A stretch of 36,838 nucleotides of DNA from a virus: positions 1 to 36,838 of the IMG/VR virus record IMGVR_UViG_3300034198_003104; one strand, given 5' to 3'. Under the pieces are notes generated by a model that was not told the DNA's origin, did not search any database, and saw only the letters and a list, made by a program, of their open reading frames with translations. A program made the position numbers and the translations under genes. Every line of letters begins with the position of its first letter. The first letter of the stretch is position 1. Below are positions 19,589 through 28,602 of the stretch, one piece after another.

Positions 19589-21049
19589 AGCAAGTTCCAT
19601 CATGGCGCGTTGTTTCTCTGGCGGAAATGTCGGGTTAGCTTTAAGCCACTCTCTTGATTGCTTGTAAAAATTAGAATCAAGACGCCCGTTGGTTGCTTCG
19701 TAGTCTGCCGCCATTTCAGCAATCTTCATATCTCGATTGAGTTTTGCCCGCATGACTTGCGACAACAGCATCCTACCCGGCGCTGATTGCGAAAGCGAAG
19801 GAACCATAGAGCCAAGCATCTTTTGCTCGAAGTCAGACATTGCCCCTGGCATCAGATTGGTGCCGCCGCTATTCTTCATCTTTAGCGCCATTTCGCGGGT
19901 AATCGCCCGAATTACATCTTCCTCGGTCTTTCCTGCGATATTGATACCAAACGATGCAGCAACGCCCTTCATATCACTATTCATTTCAGCCAACGCACCG
20001 GACGATACTTTAGGATTACGTAACAGACCGTCAAGCAGGTCTAGGTTATCGCGCTGCTGGTTTCCGGCTTGATACGCTTCGTTAAACTTCTGCGCTTCTT
20101 TTGCGAGGTCTTTAGACCGTTCGGAATCGTATGCTTTTTCTGATTCAGTTGACGAACCAAACAGGCTATTTAATGAAGGAAACCCCGCCCTAGTAGGCTG
20201 TTGTGCCTGCATCTCAGGCGCTTGCGTTTGTTGGCCGTTTTTACGAATCCAGCCACTATCGTATGGTATACCCATGCGCTCAGACATTTGCAGCGCCCGC
20301 ATAGCTTCTGCATCGTTCTTAGGCGGTTCCGTAATGGCTTTATAGTCAGCAACAGACATACGATATTTGCGACCGCCAATTTCAAATTCTTGGATTTGAT
20401 ACGGGGCTGATGCAGCAGCCTCGGCACCTTTAACGGCACCCTGACCTTCAGCATATCCCGGAACCAATCCAACGCCACCCTGAGCATTAGCCTGCCATGC
20501 GCCGCCCTGATTGTAGACAGTGCCAACGTAAGCCTTGAACTGCGGAGTTCCGGGCTGCATACCCAAAGAAATAGCTTCGCGGATTTTGTCCGTAGGTTTG
20601 AATTGTTGAGCTTGTGCCTGCGCCCATTTTTCAAGACCCGGATCGCCTGACAGCAAAGCAGCCTGAATCATCGGCGGCAATTCAAGACCGTTACCCTGCG
20701 GCTGGCCTTGTGACATCTGCGGTTGTTCCATACGCGCAGCATTGCTTACAGTTGGCCCTACGTCACCCTGCGCCGCGCCTTGCGTGAGTGCGTCCGTAGC
20801 GGAAGGCATTACACCTTGAGCCTGACCACCACCCATGATGCGCTGAATCATCTGCTGATTCGCTCTTTGCCGCTCTAACTGCATTTTCAACTGCTCAATC
20901 TTAAGCGGTTGCATCTGCTGGTCAAGCAATCCACTTTGCAACCCAAGAACGCCCTGCATCAGTCCTACCGTGTTCATATCACGCGATTGGTTATCCTGCA
21001 TCGCAGCGCGATAACCGTCCAAACCGGGCACACCAAGAAGTCCAGCCAT
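19571..21049 (-). CDS. Internal virion/DNA-ejection protein (Gln/Met-rich)
   Basis: 492 residues with a Gln/Met-rich N-terminal half (QQMQPLKIEQLKMQLERQRA), a low-complexity middle and a charged C-terminal helix ending in KQRAMMELAKRIGK. High Gln and Met with Ala/Gly linkers is usual for podovirus ejection proteins. It overlaps the next gene by four bases. No enzyme motif is seen, in particular no transglycosylase. Confidence 0.6.
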   Translation of the reverse strand: MAGLLGVPGLDGYRAAMQDNQSRDMNTVGLMQGVLGLQSGLLDQQMQPLKIEQLKMQLERQRANQQMIQRIMGGGQAQGVMPSATDALTQGAAQGDVGPTVSNAARMEQPQMSQGQPQGNGLELPPMIQAALLSGDPGLEKWAQAQAQQFKPTDKIREAISLGMQPGTPQFKAYVGTVYNQGGAWQANAQGGVGLVPGYAEGQGAVKGAEAAASAPYQIQEFEIGGRKYRMSVADYKAITEPPKNDAEAMRALQMSERMGIPYDSGWIRKNGQQTQAPEMQAQQPTRAGFPSLNSLFGSSTESEKAYDSERSKDLAKEAQKFNEAYQAGNQQRDNLDLLDGLLRNPKVSSGALAEMNSDMKGVAASFGINIAGKTEEDVIRAITREMALKMKNSGGTNLMPGAMSDFEQKMLGSMVPSLSQSAPGRMLLSQVMRAKLNRDMKIAEMAADYEATNGRLDSNFYKQSREWLKANPTFPPEKQRAMMELAKRIGK

Positions 21050-21058
21050 ATTTACCCC

Positions 21059-22702
21059 TTAAAACGTGACAACGCCGCTAGGCTTGTATGTTTGATTACT
21101 CGGCAGGCCAAGTTGACCAAACTGCTTCAGTAGATCATCCAGTGAGCTAGATGGATTGGTCATCTGCCCCAACCCGTAACCCGCAGCGTTATACCCACCA
21201 CCAGCGCCCGCAGCCGCTTGCAGGTTTGCAGTGCCAGCCGTATTGGTGCCCAACTGCCCAAAACTGCCCAACTGTGACCGATAGGTATTCAACGCAGGCA
21301 AAGCGGTATTTGCCGTGACGTATTTCTGTGTCTCAGCCCATGCACCGGGGTTATCCATTGGATTGCCACCAGACACACCCGGAGCCTGACCAGCAGACGC
21401 AGCACGCAGGAATGAGTTTGTAGAAGCGTCAAGAGCATCCTTGTAGCCCGGTTCGTTCATCATCGTAAAGCCGGGTTGATACGATTGCCCCAACAAACCA
21501 CGATACGGAGCGCCCATCTGCAAGTATTTGTCCGCAGTGGTGTTTAACGCATTCCTCTGTGCGTCAGAACCAAGTGCCCCGAGCGCAGACCCACCAAGTG
21601 AGCCTGCCATACTCAAATAGTCCTGCGTCGTCGCAGTGCCGTTTAGGATGCGTTGTAGAGCGGATGTAGCGTTAGACGCACCGCCTGCCGCACCTACCGC
21701 AGCGCCAGTAGCGCCAGTCATCATTCCAGAATTGGCTAGGTTTACGGTGCCACCAGAGGAAAACGGCAGACCGCCTGTGTTTGCAATTGTGGGCGCTTGG
21801 CTATACCACTGCTCCATACCGGTCGGCACGTTCTCAATCCCAATAGGATCGCCGCCACCGAAGTCAAACGGGTTTCTGTAGTTAGGATCAATCGGACTGC
21901 CACCACCAGCGTCAAAGGCGCTTGTTACGGGGCTTCCACCAAACTCCATCGTGGACGACGGAAGGTTTAACGATCCGGTTGCAGCGGCTCCAGAAGCAAG
22001 CCCGCCAATATCTTGCAAAATAGATGCAGCTTGTTGCGCGGTTAGCGTCCCATTTGCAACAGCCTCTGACAACATCTGCGGGGTAACAAATTCACCAGCG
22101 CCAACCCCGTTTACGGTAGAAAACGCGCCCGCTCCAGTTCCCGCCCCCATCGCTGCTAAACTGCCTAGTCCGCTCGCCAACCCGTAAAACTTCATCGCCG
22201 GCGAAATCACGCTATCCATGAACTCCTGACCGAAACTCATGGCATTACGCGGGTTGATCTTGTTGGCGTAGTCCGTCATTACAGAAGCGGGATTTTGAGA
22301 GGCAGGGATAATCCAACCAGCCTGTGCATCGTATTGCGGCGTAATACCACGTTGCTGAAGGAAATTGACCAGAGTAGCGTCGGGTTGCCAGTTTCCAAGC
22401 TGGTAGTCTCCGCGCGCAGTGAACCCGCCTGGGGCACCTGAATTCATCCCGCCCTCGCCGTTGTCCATAAACTGCTGCGGCGTATATCCTGCCGACCCGT
22501 AGATATTCCGGCCATCAACGCCCGCGTTATTGGCGTATTCCCATGTCTTGTTTAGCGGTTCATAGGTCGTCTGTGCGCCAAAGTCACCACCGGTCACGAC
22601 CTGTTTGTATACCTGCCCACTAGCAGGATCAACATATGCCTGATAACCACCGCCATCCTCAGAACCACCGCCGTCCATTTTCGGGTATCGAATCAGTGCC
22701 AT
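21059..22702 (-). CDS. Internal virion/DNA-ejection protein (Gly/Ala-rich)
   Basis: 547 residues, Gly/Ala/Ser-rich, with a hydrophobic patch (YGLASGLGSLAAMGAGTGAG, about 175-195) and scattered Met, Asn and Gln. It is the first of three adjacent ejection-like genes and follows a short tail protein gene. No motif points to an enzyme. Position and composition match the injection proteins of P22-like and BPP-1-like podoviruses. Confidence 0.6.
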   Translation of the reverse strand: MALIRYPKMDGGGSEDGGGYQAYVDPASGQVYKQVVTGGDFGAQTTYEPLNKTWEYANNAGVDGRNIYGSAGYTPQQFMDNGEGGMNSGAPGGFTARGDYQLGNWQPDATLVNFLQQRGITPQYDAQAGWIIPASQNPASVMTDYANKINPRNAMSFGQEFMDSVISPAMKFYGLASGLGSLAAMGAGTGAGAFSTVNGVGAGEFVTPQMLSEAVANGTLTAQQAASILQDIGGLASGAAATGSLNLPSSTMEFGGSPVTSAFDAGGGSPIDPNYRNPFDFGGGDPIGIENVPTGMEQWYSQAPTIANTGGLPFSSGGTVNLANSGMMTGATGAAVGAAGGASNATSALQRILNGTATTQDYLSMAGSLGGSALGALGSDAQRNALNTTADKYLQMGAPYRGLLGQSYQPGFTMMNEPGYKDALDASTNSFLRAASAGQAPGVSGGNPMDNPGAWAETQKYVTANTALPALNTYRSQLGSFGQLGTNTAGTANLQAAAGAGGGYNAAGYGLGQMTNPSSSLDDLLKQFGQLGLPSNQTYKPSGVVTF

Positions 22703-22711
22703 GTTTAACCT

Positions 22712-23092
22712 CTACTGTTTGACTATCAAATCCCAATTGCCAGTTCCGTCAGCAATTGCGACCAATCGTGAATATTGTGAAGCCAAGGATTGTGTAGTTG
22801 CGCCGTTAATCAGATCCGTTGAACTTCTACTAACCGTAACCGCATTGGCTGATGCGTCTGTTTTAACCACGCCAATCTGTCTACCCTGCCTGCCTATAGA
22901 CTCAGGGAGCGTTACCGTAACAGCACCACCGGTAGCGTTTACCCTGACCCAGAATATATTTTCCTGAACCGTATAAGCCGCAGTCTGTGAAGTAACCCCG
23001 ATACGGCTAATGATCCATGTCGTCAGACTGATAAAGAATGACTTAAACGACCATTCGCTAGTCTCTGGGACGTTGAAACTGCCGTAACTCAT
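22712..23092 (-). CDS. Small tail protein with fibre-end-like domain
   Basis: 126 residues, starting at 23092 with an ATGA overlap to the tail-needle/propeller gene. The first half is helical/hydrophobic (SFKSFFISLTTWIISRIG) and the second half is beta-rich (VTVTLPESIGRQGRQIGVVK, TDLINGATTQSL), as in small trimeric fibre ends. It is probably a short tail component. Family not recognised. Confidence 0.6.
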   Translation of the reverse strand: MSYGSFNVPETSEWSFKSFFISLTTWIISRIGVTSQTAAYTVQENIFWVRVNATGGAVTVTLPESIGRQGRQIGVVKTDASANAVTVSRSSTDLINGATTQSLASQYSRLVAIADGTGNWDLIVKQ

Positions 23093-24603
23093 ATTTCCCC
23101 TACTTGAATATCAGGGAACTCCAAAGCCTCAAGTCTTAGCGAAGTATTGACCGAGTGCGACAGAATCCAACTCCGACGACGAGAACTGCCTGTGCGACTA
23201 ACGCAAGGTCTGTTCCCAGACATATCCACAGAACTCACCGTTGAATAACTCTGGTAATCATCATCCGACCACGCAATACTGAGTGTTGATGCAGCATTTG
23301 CTTGGTCTCCGACTACGTTCATCTTTCCCCAAGACTTCCGCAACATATTGCCCAAATCCAGCTTAGAGGTCTGGATTGAAGCCGTAAACGCTGCGCCGTT
23401 GTCTTGGTAGGAAGTATTCGACGGATTAAACACAAACACTTTGCCGGATGTTGATATGTTGGAAATTGTGTAACACACCATCGAACTGCCGCTTATAACC
23501 CCGTCAGATTTATACCAAAGCGGTTCCGATGAACTCCACTCATGCCAGTTGTTTTCTTCAATGCAATAGACGAATGTGGTATTCAATGCCTGACACACTA
23601 CAAAATGCCGCCCGTAGAAACTCATTGAGGTTATGGTTACATTCGTCGGCCCTGCAAGCGTCAACTGTGCGTTGATCTCAGGCGGTGAAATCGGCACTGG
23701 TGTTTGCCCGTTATACGAATATAGACTGATAACACCTTGTTTTGTCGAGCCACAAAAGAAAACTGTATCTTTAATGCTGGTTATCGCATCAGCAGATATA
23801 CAACCAATCAACTGCGAATACTCTGGAATCCGCGACAACGGCGACCCAGCGGCATTACCGGCGTTTCGATACACCTCCATGCTTTCCTTGCCAAAGGCCA
23901 GTATCGTGTTCCTGAACCGAATCAGTCCAACGCCCTTATCAGGGTATTCGTTAGCCGATAGGAAATTGCTTGCAGTCCACGCCGTTATGCTGTTCAGGTC
24001 GGAGTTATAGATAAGCCCGTCGCTGGTCATGATGAACGCGTAACCATCAAGGAAGGCAAAAGTTCCCGCTATGGTTTTTCCTGCGTTACCGGGAAAGTCC
24101 GCATCTGCAATCTTGGTTAAAGCGCCCCCGTCAGGGTAATACCACCCCGTTGAATCTGTGCTGCTGATAGCTAAGTAAGCCGTTCCCGCCAAGACCGTTT
24201 CAGTGATCGCGGTAGCTTTACCGGTAATAGCACCTAGTGAACTGGTGCCGTTGTATATCGTGGAATTGGTAGCCCCAAAAGCCGCAATCACATCCCCGCC
24301 GGAACTCTTTGCCACCCATACGTGTATAGCGGTTCCTATGTTCCCCGCTGATGGGGTAGTGTTCACCGCAAAGCCGGGGCGTTTAACCACGTATAAACGC
24401 TTGGTGCCAGTAATCTGGTCATTTACAGTCGTCACCACGCAATTAACATATCTGGTATCTTTGTCCGAGCCGCGATCAGTCGCCCCGACAACCATCGCCC
24501 CAACAATACCAGTGCCAACCACCCCAGACGATGACGACAGCGAAGATACTTCAGATATTCGCGTGTTATACGTGCCTGTCAGTGGAACGCGTAACAGACT
24601 CAT
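23089..24603 (-). CDS. P22 gp10-like tail stabilisation protein
   Basis: 504 residues of beta-rich sequence with repeated blocks of about 50-60 residues (for example AGTAYLAISSTDSTGWYYPD, FRNTILAFGKESMEVYRNAG and SIKDTVFFCGSTKQGVISLY), a beta-propeller-like pattern. These blocks are characteristic of the packaged-DNA stabilisation proteins (P22 gp10) that plug the portal after packaging. It follows the adaptor gene with a 4-base overlap, matching the gp4-gp10 order of P22-like phages. Confidence 0.75.
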   Translation of the reverse strand: MSLLRVPLTGTYNTRISEVSSLSSSSGVVGTGIVGAMVVGATDRGSDKDTRYVNCVVTTVNDQITGTKRLYVVKRPGFAVNTTPSAGNIGTAIHVWVAKSSGGDVIAAFGATNSTIYNGTSSLGAITGKATAITETVLAGTAYLAISSTDSTGWYYPDGGALTKIADADFPGNAGKTIAGTFAFLDGYAFIMTSDGLIYNSDLNSITAWTASNFLSANEYPDKGVGLIRFRNTILAFGKESMEVYRNAGNAAGSPLSRIPEYSQLIGCISADAITSIKDTVFFCGSTKQGVISLYSYNGQTPVPISPPEINAQLTLAGPTNVTITSMSFYGRHFVVCQALNTTFVYCIEENNWHEWSSSEPLWYKSDGVISGSSMVCYTISNISTSGKVFVFNPSNTSYQDNGAAFTASIQTSKLDLGNMLRKSWGKMNVVGDQANAASTLSIAWSDDDYQSYSTVSSVDMSGNRPCVSRTGSSRRRSWILSHSVNTSLRLEALEFPDIQVGEI

Positions 24604-25205
24604 TCTGCCGTCACCGCAAGATTCGAGCCGCTGTTGTTTTCGTCTGCCAGTTCAGAATTAACTAGGTCACGCATTTGCCCGTATTTGGCATCCCACAACT
24701 GGAACCGATTAGCGCGACCCAGAAAACTTTCCACCTCTGCATTTGTGGCGAACAGGAACAATGAAGGATAGGCCGTAAACAACGCAGACAAAGCCGAGGA
24801 AAGTGCTACAGGTTTTGCATAATAAATCCCGAGAACAGAGTTATTCGCAGGGTATGGCGCAAAAATGAAATTAGACCCCTCTCGTGCGATATAACCCGGC
24901 GTATTCGCCCCCGACCTTACCGGATAATTGCGGTATATCCACTCTGGGCTTTTACGATCAAGCCATTGGACTTTTGCCGCGTTGATATAAGCGTGTTTCA
25001 GATCAATGTAATCCGATGGGATAGCAGCCACACCTGACGTAATGGTCAGGCTCAACGCCGACTCCATAGAGCGGTGCCGGACTTCGTTGTAGACACGTGC
25101 CTCCGCGACAGTAATCAGATCATCCAACTGTGCAGAGGTCAGGTCAGATACGTCAACCCAGTTCGATACAGCAGTGCGAAACTCTGAATATGTCGAAAAT
25201 GACAT
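24600..25205 (-). CDS. Head-tail adaptor (P22 gp4/T7-adaptor-like)
   Basis: 201 residues, mostly helical. The N-terminus (STYSEFRTAVSNWVDVSDLT, then LDDLITVAEARVYNEVR) is typical of the short-tailed phage adaptor that attaches to the portal ring, followed by a beta segment and a C-terminal helix. It precedes the propeller-type stabilisation gene. Overlaps the methyltransferase start/stop by one base. Confidence 0.75.
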   Translation of the reverse strand: MSFSTYSEFRTAVSNWVDVSDLTSAQLDDLITVAEARVYNEVRHRSMESALSLTITSGVAAIPSDYIDLKHAYINAAKVQWLDRKSPEWIYRNYPVRSGANTPGYIAREGSNFIFAPYPANNSVLGIYYAKPVALSSALSALFTAYPSLFLFATNAEVESFLGRANRFQLWDAKYGQMRDLVNSELADENNSGSNLAVTAE

Positions 25206-25768
25206 TAGTGAGCTACCTTGTAAGTTTTAGGCATCACCAAGACCATGAACCCGTCAGGCATACGTTGCAGCATGTGCAACTCCCAACGCTCTACAATCTT
25301 TGGCAACCACCATTCCAAATCTTCAATAATCAGATGGGCATTGCGGCCATCCGATAAAGTCTTGACCGCCGGAACCGTGGAAATAGTGAAAAAACCGATA
25401 CGCTTCGTAACCCGTTGCAGGTCGTCCAATACGTGCTCAAGTTTGTCCGGTTCGATATGCTCCAGAACATCCAGACAGGCCACCATCTCACACGGCTCTG
25501 CCGGTTCAGCCCATTCCGGTATTGCAGGGTCGTATAGTTGAATATCCAGAGCGTGGTCTACCTCGATCGACTTCATCAGCCGAGCCTTACCACACCCGTA
25601 ATCCAACAACTCATCAACCTGATACTGGTTGCACACCTTTGAGACAATCGGCGCAAAGTGGACAGAAGCCACCCCATAATCAGGGTTTTCATGCAACTTC
25701 TGTTGATCTTTACGATATTCCTCGGAAATCAACTGTTCCTTGTGAATTTCAGGCGGCAATACCAGCAT
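25205..25768 (-). CDS. Class I SAM-dependent methyltransferase
   Basis: 187 residues. Motif I LLDYGCGKARL (55-65), an acidic residue ending strand 2 (QLYDPA), and CLDVLEHIEPDKL (motif IV area) are visible. The substrate may be a protein, a small molecule or a sugar; no DNA-methylase target motif (such as DPPY) is present, so it is not a DNA methylase. Its place between the TPR-glycosyltransferase and the adaptor, inside the structural operon, suggests that it modifies virion proteins or glycans. Confidence 0.85.
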   Translation of the reverse strand: MLVLPPEIHKEQLISEEYRKDQQKLHENPDYGVASVHFAPIVSKVCNQYQVDELLDYGCGKARLMKSIEVDHALDIQLYDPAIPEWAEPAEPCEMVACLDVLEHIEPDKLEHVLDDLQRVTKRIGFFTISTVPAVKTLSDGRNAHLIIEDLEWWLPKIVERWELHMLQRMPDGFMVLVMPKTYKVAH

Positions 25769-25919
25769 TTTCGTCCTTTAACCAGTGTTCTAGATTGGTT
25801 TCAGCTTCTTTCGCTGAATATCCCCAAGCAACCAGACCGGATTCGTGCCGAGCTATCCACATCGTATTCGGCCACCCAACCACGGTCGCTTTGTATACCG
25901 CCCTATTTAAATCTTGCAT
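25749..25919 (-). CDS. Small hypothetical protein, 56 residues
   Basis: ATG at 25919 (overlapping the glycosyltransferase end by 17 bases) gives 56 residues; a longer frame to 25955 exists. The protein is compact, with several Trp and Ala (VGWPNTMWIARHESGLVAWG) and an acidic C-terminal helix. It overlaps the methyltransferase start by 20 bases. Role unknown; context suggests it belongs with the sugar/methyl modification pair. Confidence 0.6.
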   Translation of the reverse strand: MQDLNRAVYKATVVGWPNTMWIARHESGLVAWGYSAKEAETNLEHWLKDENAGIAA

Positions 25920-27405
25920 GGAGTTCTTTTGCGGCTTCATCAATCGGCCATCCATTATTCCAGCGCCACAACCTGACAGATTTATACCAAGGCATCAAAG
26001 TCTCACTTGGTAGCCCATAACGCCACTGGCTGTGCTTATTCACAAAGCACCAGCACTCTTTACCAATCGCACCAGCCAAGTGAATCACCGCCGTCTGCAT
26101 GGAAAAAACCATATCCATTGCCGAAACCATCGCAGCGGTGTCGTCGTAGTCTTTGGTCAGCGTTCCAAACGGGTATTGCCGTAAATCTATGTTCGGATGC
26201 TTGGCCTTAAACCGTGCTATCTCTTTACTGGCGTCTTTGTATTGAAGTGATACCCACACCGCATCAACAGACTCGAAAACAGGTAACAGTTCCTCCAAGC
26301 CCCATTCCCTGTTCCTTGCCCCTGTCCAATCCACCCCGCCAGACCAGGCAATGCCGATTACCGGCTTTTTAGTCTTGGCAAATAACGCTTTCCACATTTC
26401 TACCCGCTCAGGGTCGGGGATTAGATACGGCTCCCCGTGGAAATCTTCATCTTTTTGCCGGTAATGCTTACCCAACGCGCCCATCGATATAGACGCGTCT
26501 ATCTTGTGATTACCCTGCCAATCCGTCGCATTGTCATACCGCGTGCCGTAAACAGTAGCGGTAGGGAATGACCGCTTAAACAACCCCTCTAGCTTGTAGT
26601 CGCACTCAATAATCCCAGACATGTCATTTAAGGCATCTGGAATCATCGACGCGAAGCTAATCGCATCCCCTATTCCTTGTTCTTCGTAAATGATGACGTT
26701 CTGGCCTTTGGTGCCGTCCCACTCACCTTCATTCATATACTGCATACGCCGACGACTCACATCAAAGCCAATAATTGAATCGTAGAGTTTCCAGCCTTCA
26801 TCCCACCGTTTTAAGGCCAAGAGTGCCAACCCTAAATTTGCTTTCGCCTTGGGCTTATCTGGTCGGTATTGAAGGCATTTACGGGCTATTTTCTCCGCCC
26901 GTTCCCACTGCCCAGAGTTAACCAGCATACAACCCCAGTTCAGGTAAATCGCCCCCTTCTGGTCGTCATTTGTCGCAACACTCATGCCCTTCTTGAACGA
27001 AGCCTCTGCGTCGTCAAAAAGGTAGATAGAATCCTGAACCATCCCCAGATTCAGCCACACATACGGGTTATTTGGCGCTACATCTGCCGCCCGTCTCGCA
27101 AACGCATACGCCTCAGCGTTACGCTTTGCCTTCCACTTGATCTGATTGGCTACAACCAACCATTTAACGTCATCCTGATGACCGTGAGTTAGCGCACGAT
27201 CACATAAGGCCCATGCTGCGTCGAGGTCTCCTGACTCTGCGGCTTGTTGTGCTTTAGCGAGTGAGTTTTCATCGTCGTTTTGAGATACGGATAGTTCGCG
27301 TTGATCTCGTCGAACAGCTTCTTGTAATCCTCTCTCCGGGCTATATTGATACCTTTTTTTAGCAGTTCGTATTGCACCGTTAGTGGAATGCTCGCGTAGT
27401 GCCAT
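25903..27405 (-). CDS. TPR-glycosyltransferase (GT9/GT41-like), start uncertain
   Basis: About 450-500 residues. The N-terminal half has TPR repeats (KAQQAAESGDLDAAWALCDR; APNNPYVWLNLGMVQDSIYL), and the C-terminal half is a nucleotide-sugar glycosyltransferase with EEQGIGDAISFASM and VFSMQTAVIHLAGAIGKECW, the patterns of GT9/GT41-like enzymes. It would glycosylate a virion protein or host glycan. The frame begins at 27405, but the first 40 codons overlap the conserved-looking gene upstream in another frame and look non-coding here. No good start lies before the first TPR helix. A -1 shift at the A7 run (27360-27354), or a one-base indel near 27266, would connect it to the upstream frame. Confidence 0.8.
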   Translation of the reverse strand: MALREHSTNGAIRTAKKRYQYSPERGLQEAVRRDQRELSVSQNDDENSLAKAQQAAESGDLDAAWALCDRALTHGHQDDVKWLVVANQIKWKAKRNAEAYAFARRAADVAPNNPYVWLNLGMVQDSIYLFDDAEASFKKGMSVATNDDQKGAIYLNWGCMLVNSGQWERAEKIARKCLQYRPDKPKAKANLGLALLALKRWDEGWKLYDSIIGFDVSRRRMQYMNEGEWDGTKGQNVIIYEEQGIGDAISFASMIPDALNDMSGIIECDYKLEGLFKRSFPTATVYGTRYDNATDWQGNHKIDASISMGALGKHYRQKDEDFHGEPYLIPDPERVEMWKALFAKTKKPVIGIAWSGGVDWTGARNREWGLEELLPVFESVDAVWVSLQYKDASKEIARFKAKHPNIDLRQYPFGTLTKDYDDTAAMVSAMDMVFSMQTAVIHLAGAIGKECWCFVNKHSQWRYGLPSETLMPWYKSVRLWRWNNGWPIDEAAKELHARFK

Positions 27406-27575
27406 AAGCCCTTTTTGATCCCTTCATTGGTTGCGCCAGAATTAGCAAGTTCTTTGTTTCGGTCTAGCAAACCTTCTACATCCTCAGACTTGTGGACGAT
27501 TACACCGCCGCCCTCGGCCATTTCGTTTTCTTCCTTGACCCCAGTGACAGGATCGTATTCAACCCATTTATCCAT
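27189..27575 (-). CDS. Head-associated small protein downstream of capsid
   Basis: 128 residues as read; likely conserved up to about residue 101 (VIVHKSEDVEGLLDRNKELA, then GLWHYASIPLTVQYELLKKG, then LFDEINANYPYLKTT). This layout, following the capsid gene, resembles small proteins seen after capsid genes in podoviruses. The C-terminal 27 residues look random and overlap the TPR gene by 217 bases. An A7 run inside codons 72-74 forms an A-AAA-AAA slippery site in the right phase for a -1 shift. It may therefore be made as a short form and as a fusion with the TPR protein. Confidence 0.7.
   Translation of the reverse strand: MDKWVEYDPVTGVKEENEMAEGGGVIVHKSEDVEGLLDRNKELANSGATNEGIKKGLWHYASIPLTVQYELLKKGINIARREDYKKLFDEINANYPYLKTTMKTHSLKHNKPQSQETSTQHGPYVIVR
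27354..27360 (-). other. A-AAA-AAA slippery run, possible -1 frameshift site
   Basis: On the minus strand the 27575 frame reads CTG CTA AAA AAA GGT. The heptamer A-AAA-AAA is in the phase needed for -1 slippage, and a -1 shift leads directly into the TPR-glycosyltransferase frame. I see no obvious downstream pseudoknot. A homopolymer sequencing error elsewhere in the overlap is the main alternative. Confidence 0.35.
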
Positions 27576-27609
27576 AAAAAAACGGGGCAGCTTATTAGGC
27601 CACCCCGTT
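27576..27609 (-). terminator. Rho-independent terminator after the capsid gene
   Basis: ACGGGG (minus strand 27609-27604) pairs with CCCCGT (27587-27582), followed by a run of seven T residues (27582-27576). It lies between the capsid gene stop and the next start and probably lowers expression of downstream genes relative to capsid. Confidence 0.8.
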
Positions 27610-27622
27610 AATTACCTACTGG

Positions 27623-28600
27623 TTAAGCGCAGGCTACCGCTTTTGCAGAACTGTTCGGATTACGACCAACCAAGGTGTATTCAGCAAGAATCTGCCGCTT
27701 TTCACCGTCGCCGGTCTTTGCCAGTTCTTCCATGAACGGAGCGCGCAGCATAGCCACCGCCCAGTAATCAGGGTCGAGCATCAGCACAACGCTGGAACGC
27801 ACATGACGATGCAGGACAATCGTGTGATTGCCCCACTCAGACACATACATATCAGCAGCACCGACAATTGCACGCTGCGTCCTTGAAATTTCAGTGTATT
27901 TGGTAGAAATACCCGAATACGCCGAAATCGTCTGCTTCTGTGTAGATTCAACCAGAACCAGATTCGGCTGCCCGCCGTCAGCCCATGCCAAAGAAATAGC
28001 TTCTTTGAACTTGGCTTCTTGCAGCGCACCGGTCGTCGTGCCGTCCGTTACAACAGAACCCGCAGCGTAAGCCGCAGTAGACGCCGTTGCAGAGGTCGTA
28101 GCGCGAACACCGTTACCGCTGTTATCAGTGGTCGCCAACTGAACCTCAATACCACCCAAAGAACGGGCAGTCGTGGCGCCACCAGCCGATGCGGTCTGAT
28201 TGCGAACGATTGCGTATTCCATATCGTTCTTCAGTTCCTTCATCTGCTTCTTGATCTGACGCGCCAACTGTGACCCACCACCAGCCTGCTTAACCGCTTG
28301 CTGCGTGCCGGAAACAAGGAACGTCTTGCGCGAAATCTGGCAATAGTTCGTCGCCCGAGTCGGGGAAGTGATAGAGGTAAACGTGCCGTCATCACCTTCA
28401 AGCTGACGGTTAGCGCCTGCCGCTACCAGTGCGTCAAGTTCCCACTCGTGCAGTGTTGCACTGGCTTTAACGCGGTCGAAGTTCGTAAGGCAATAAGTCT
28501 CCAGCGGCTCGAGTTCCCAGATAATATCTTCAAGATCCTCGCGGTTACCGCCAGCCGTGCCGACGCCATAGGTTTGTGTAGTGCCTGAAATTGCAGCCAT
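27623..28600 (-). CDS. Major capsid protein (DUF5309/SU10-like)
   Basis: 325 residues of HK97-like fold. Characteristic segments of the DUF5309 family are present: GNREDLEDIIWELEPLETYC near the N-terminus, RKTFLVSGTQQAVKQAG, AREQIKKQM-like helix (LARQIKKQMKELKNDMEYAI), and GRNPNSSAKAV at the C-terminus. A tail of DPDYWAVAMLRAPFMEELAK is also conserved. It lies between the scaffold and small head genes, with a terminator directly after the gene, as usual for a highly expressed capsid gene. No protease gene or long prodomain is visible. Confidence 0.88.
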   Translation of the reverse strand: MAAISGTTQTYGVGTAGGNREDLEDIIWELEPLETYCLTNFDRVKASATLHEWELDALVAAGANRQLEGDDGTFTSITSPTRATNYCQISRKTFLVSGTQQAVKQAGGGSQLARQIKKQMKELKNDMEYAIVRNQTASAGGATTARSLGGIEVQLATTDNSGNGVRATTSATASTAAYAAGSVVTDGTTTGALQEAKFKEAISLAWADGGQPNLVLVESTQKQTISAYSGISTKYTEISRTQRAIVGAADMYVSEWGNHTIVLHRHVRSSVVLMLDPDYWAVAMLRAPFMEELAKTGDGEKRQILAEYTLVGRNPNSSAKAVACA

Positions 28601-28602
28601 AA

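Noticed and set aside
25205-25768. DNA methyltransferase
   Set aside because: SAM motif I is present but no DNA-methylase catalytic motif such as DPPY or PCQ was found.
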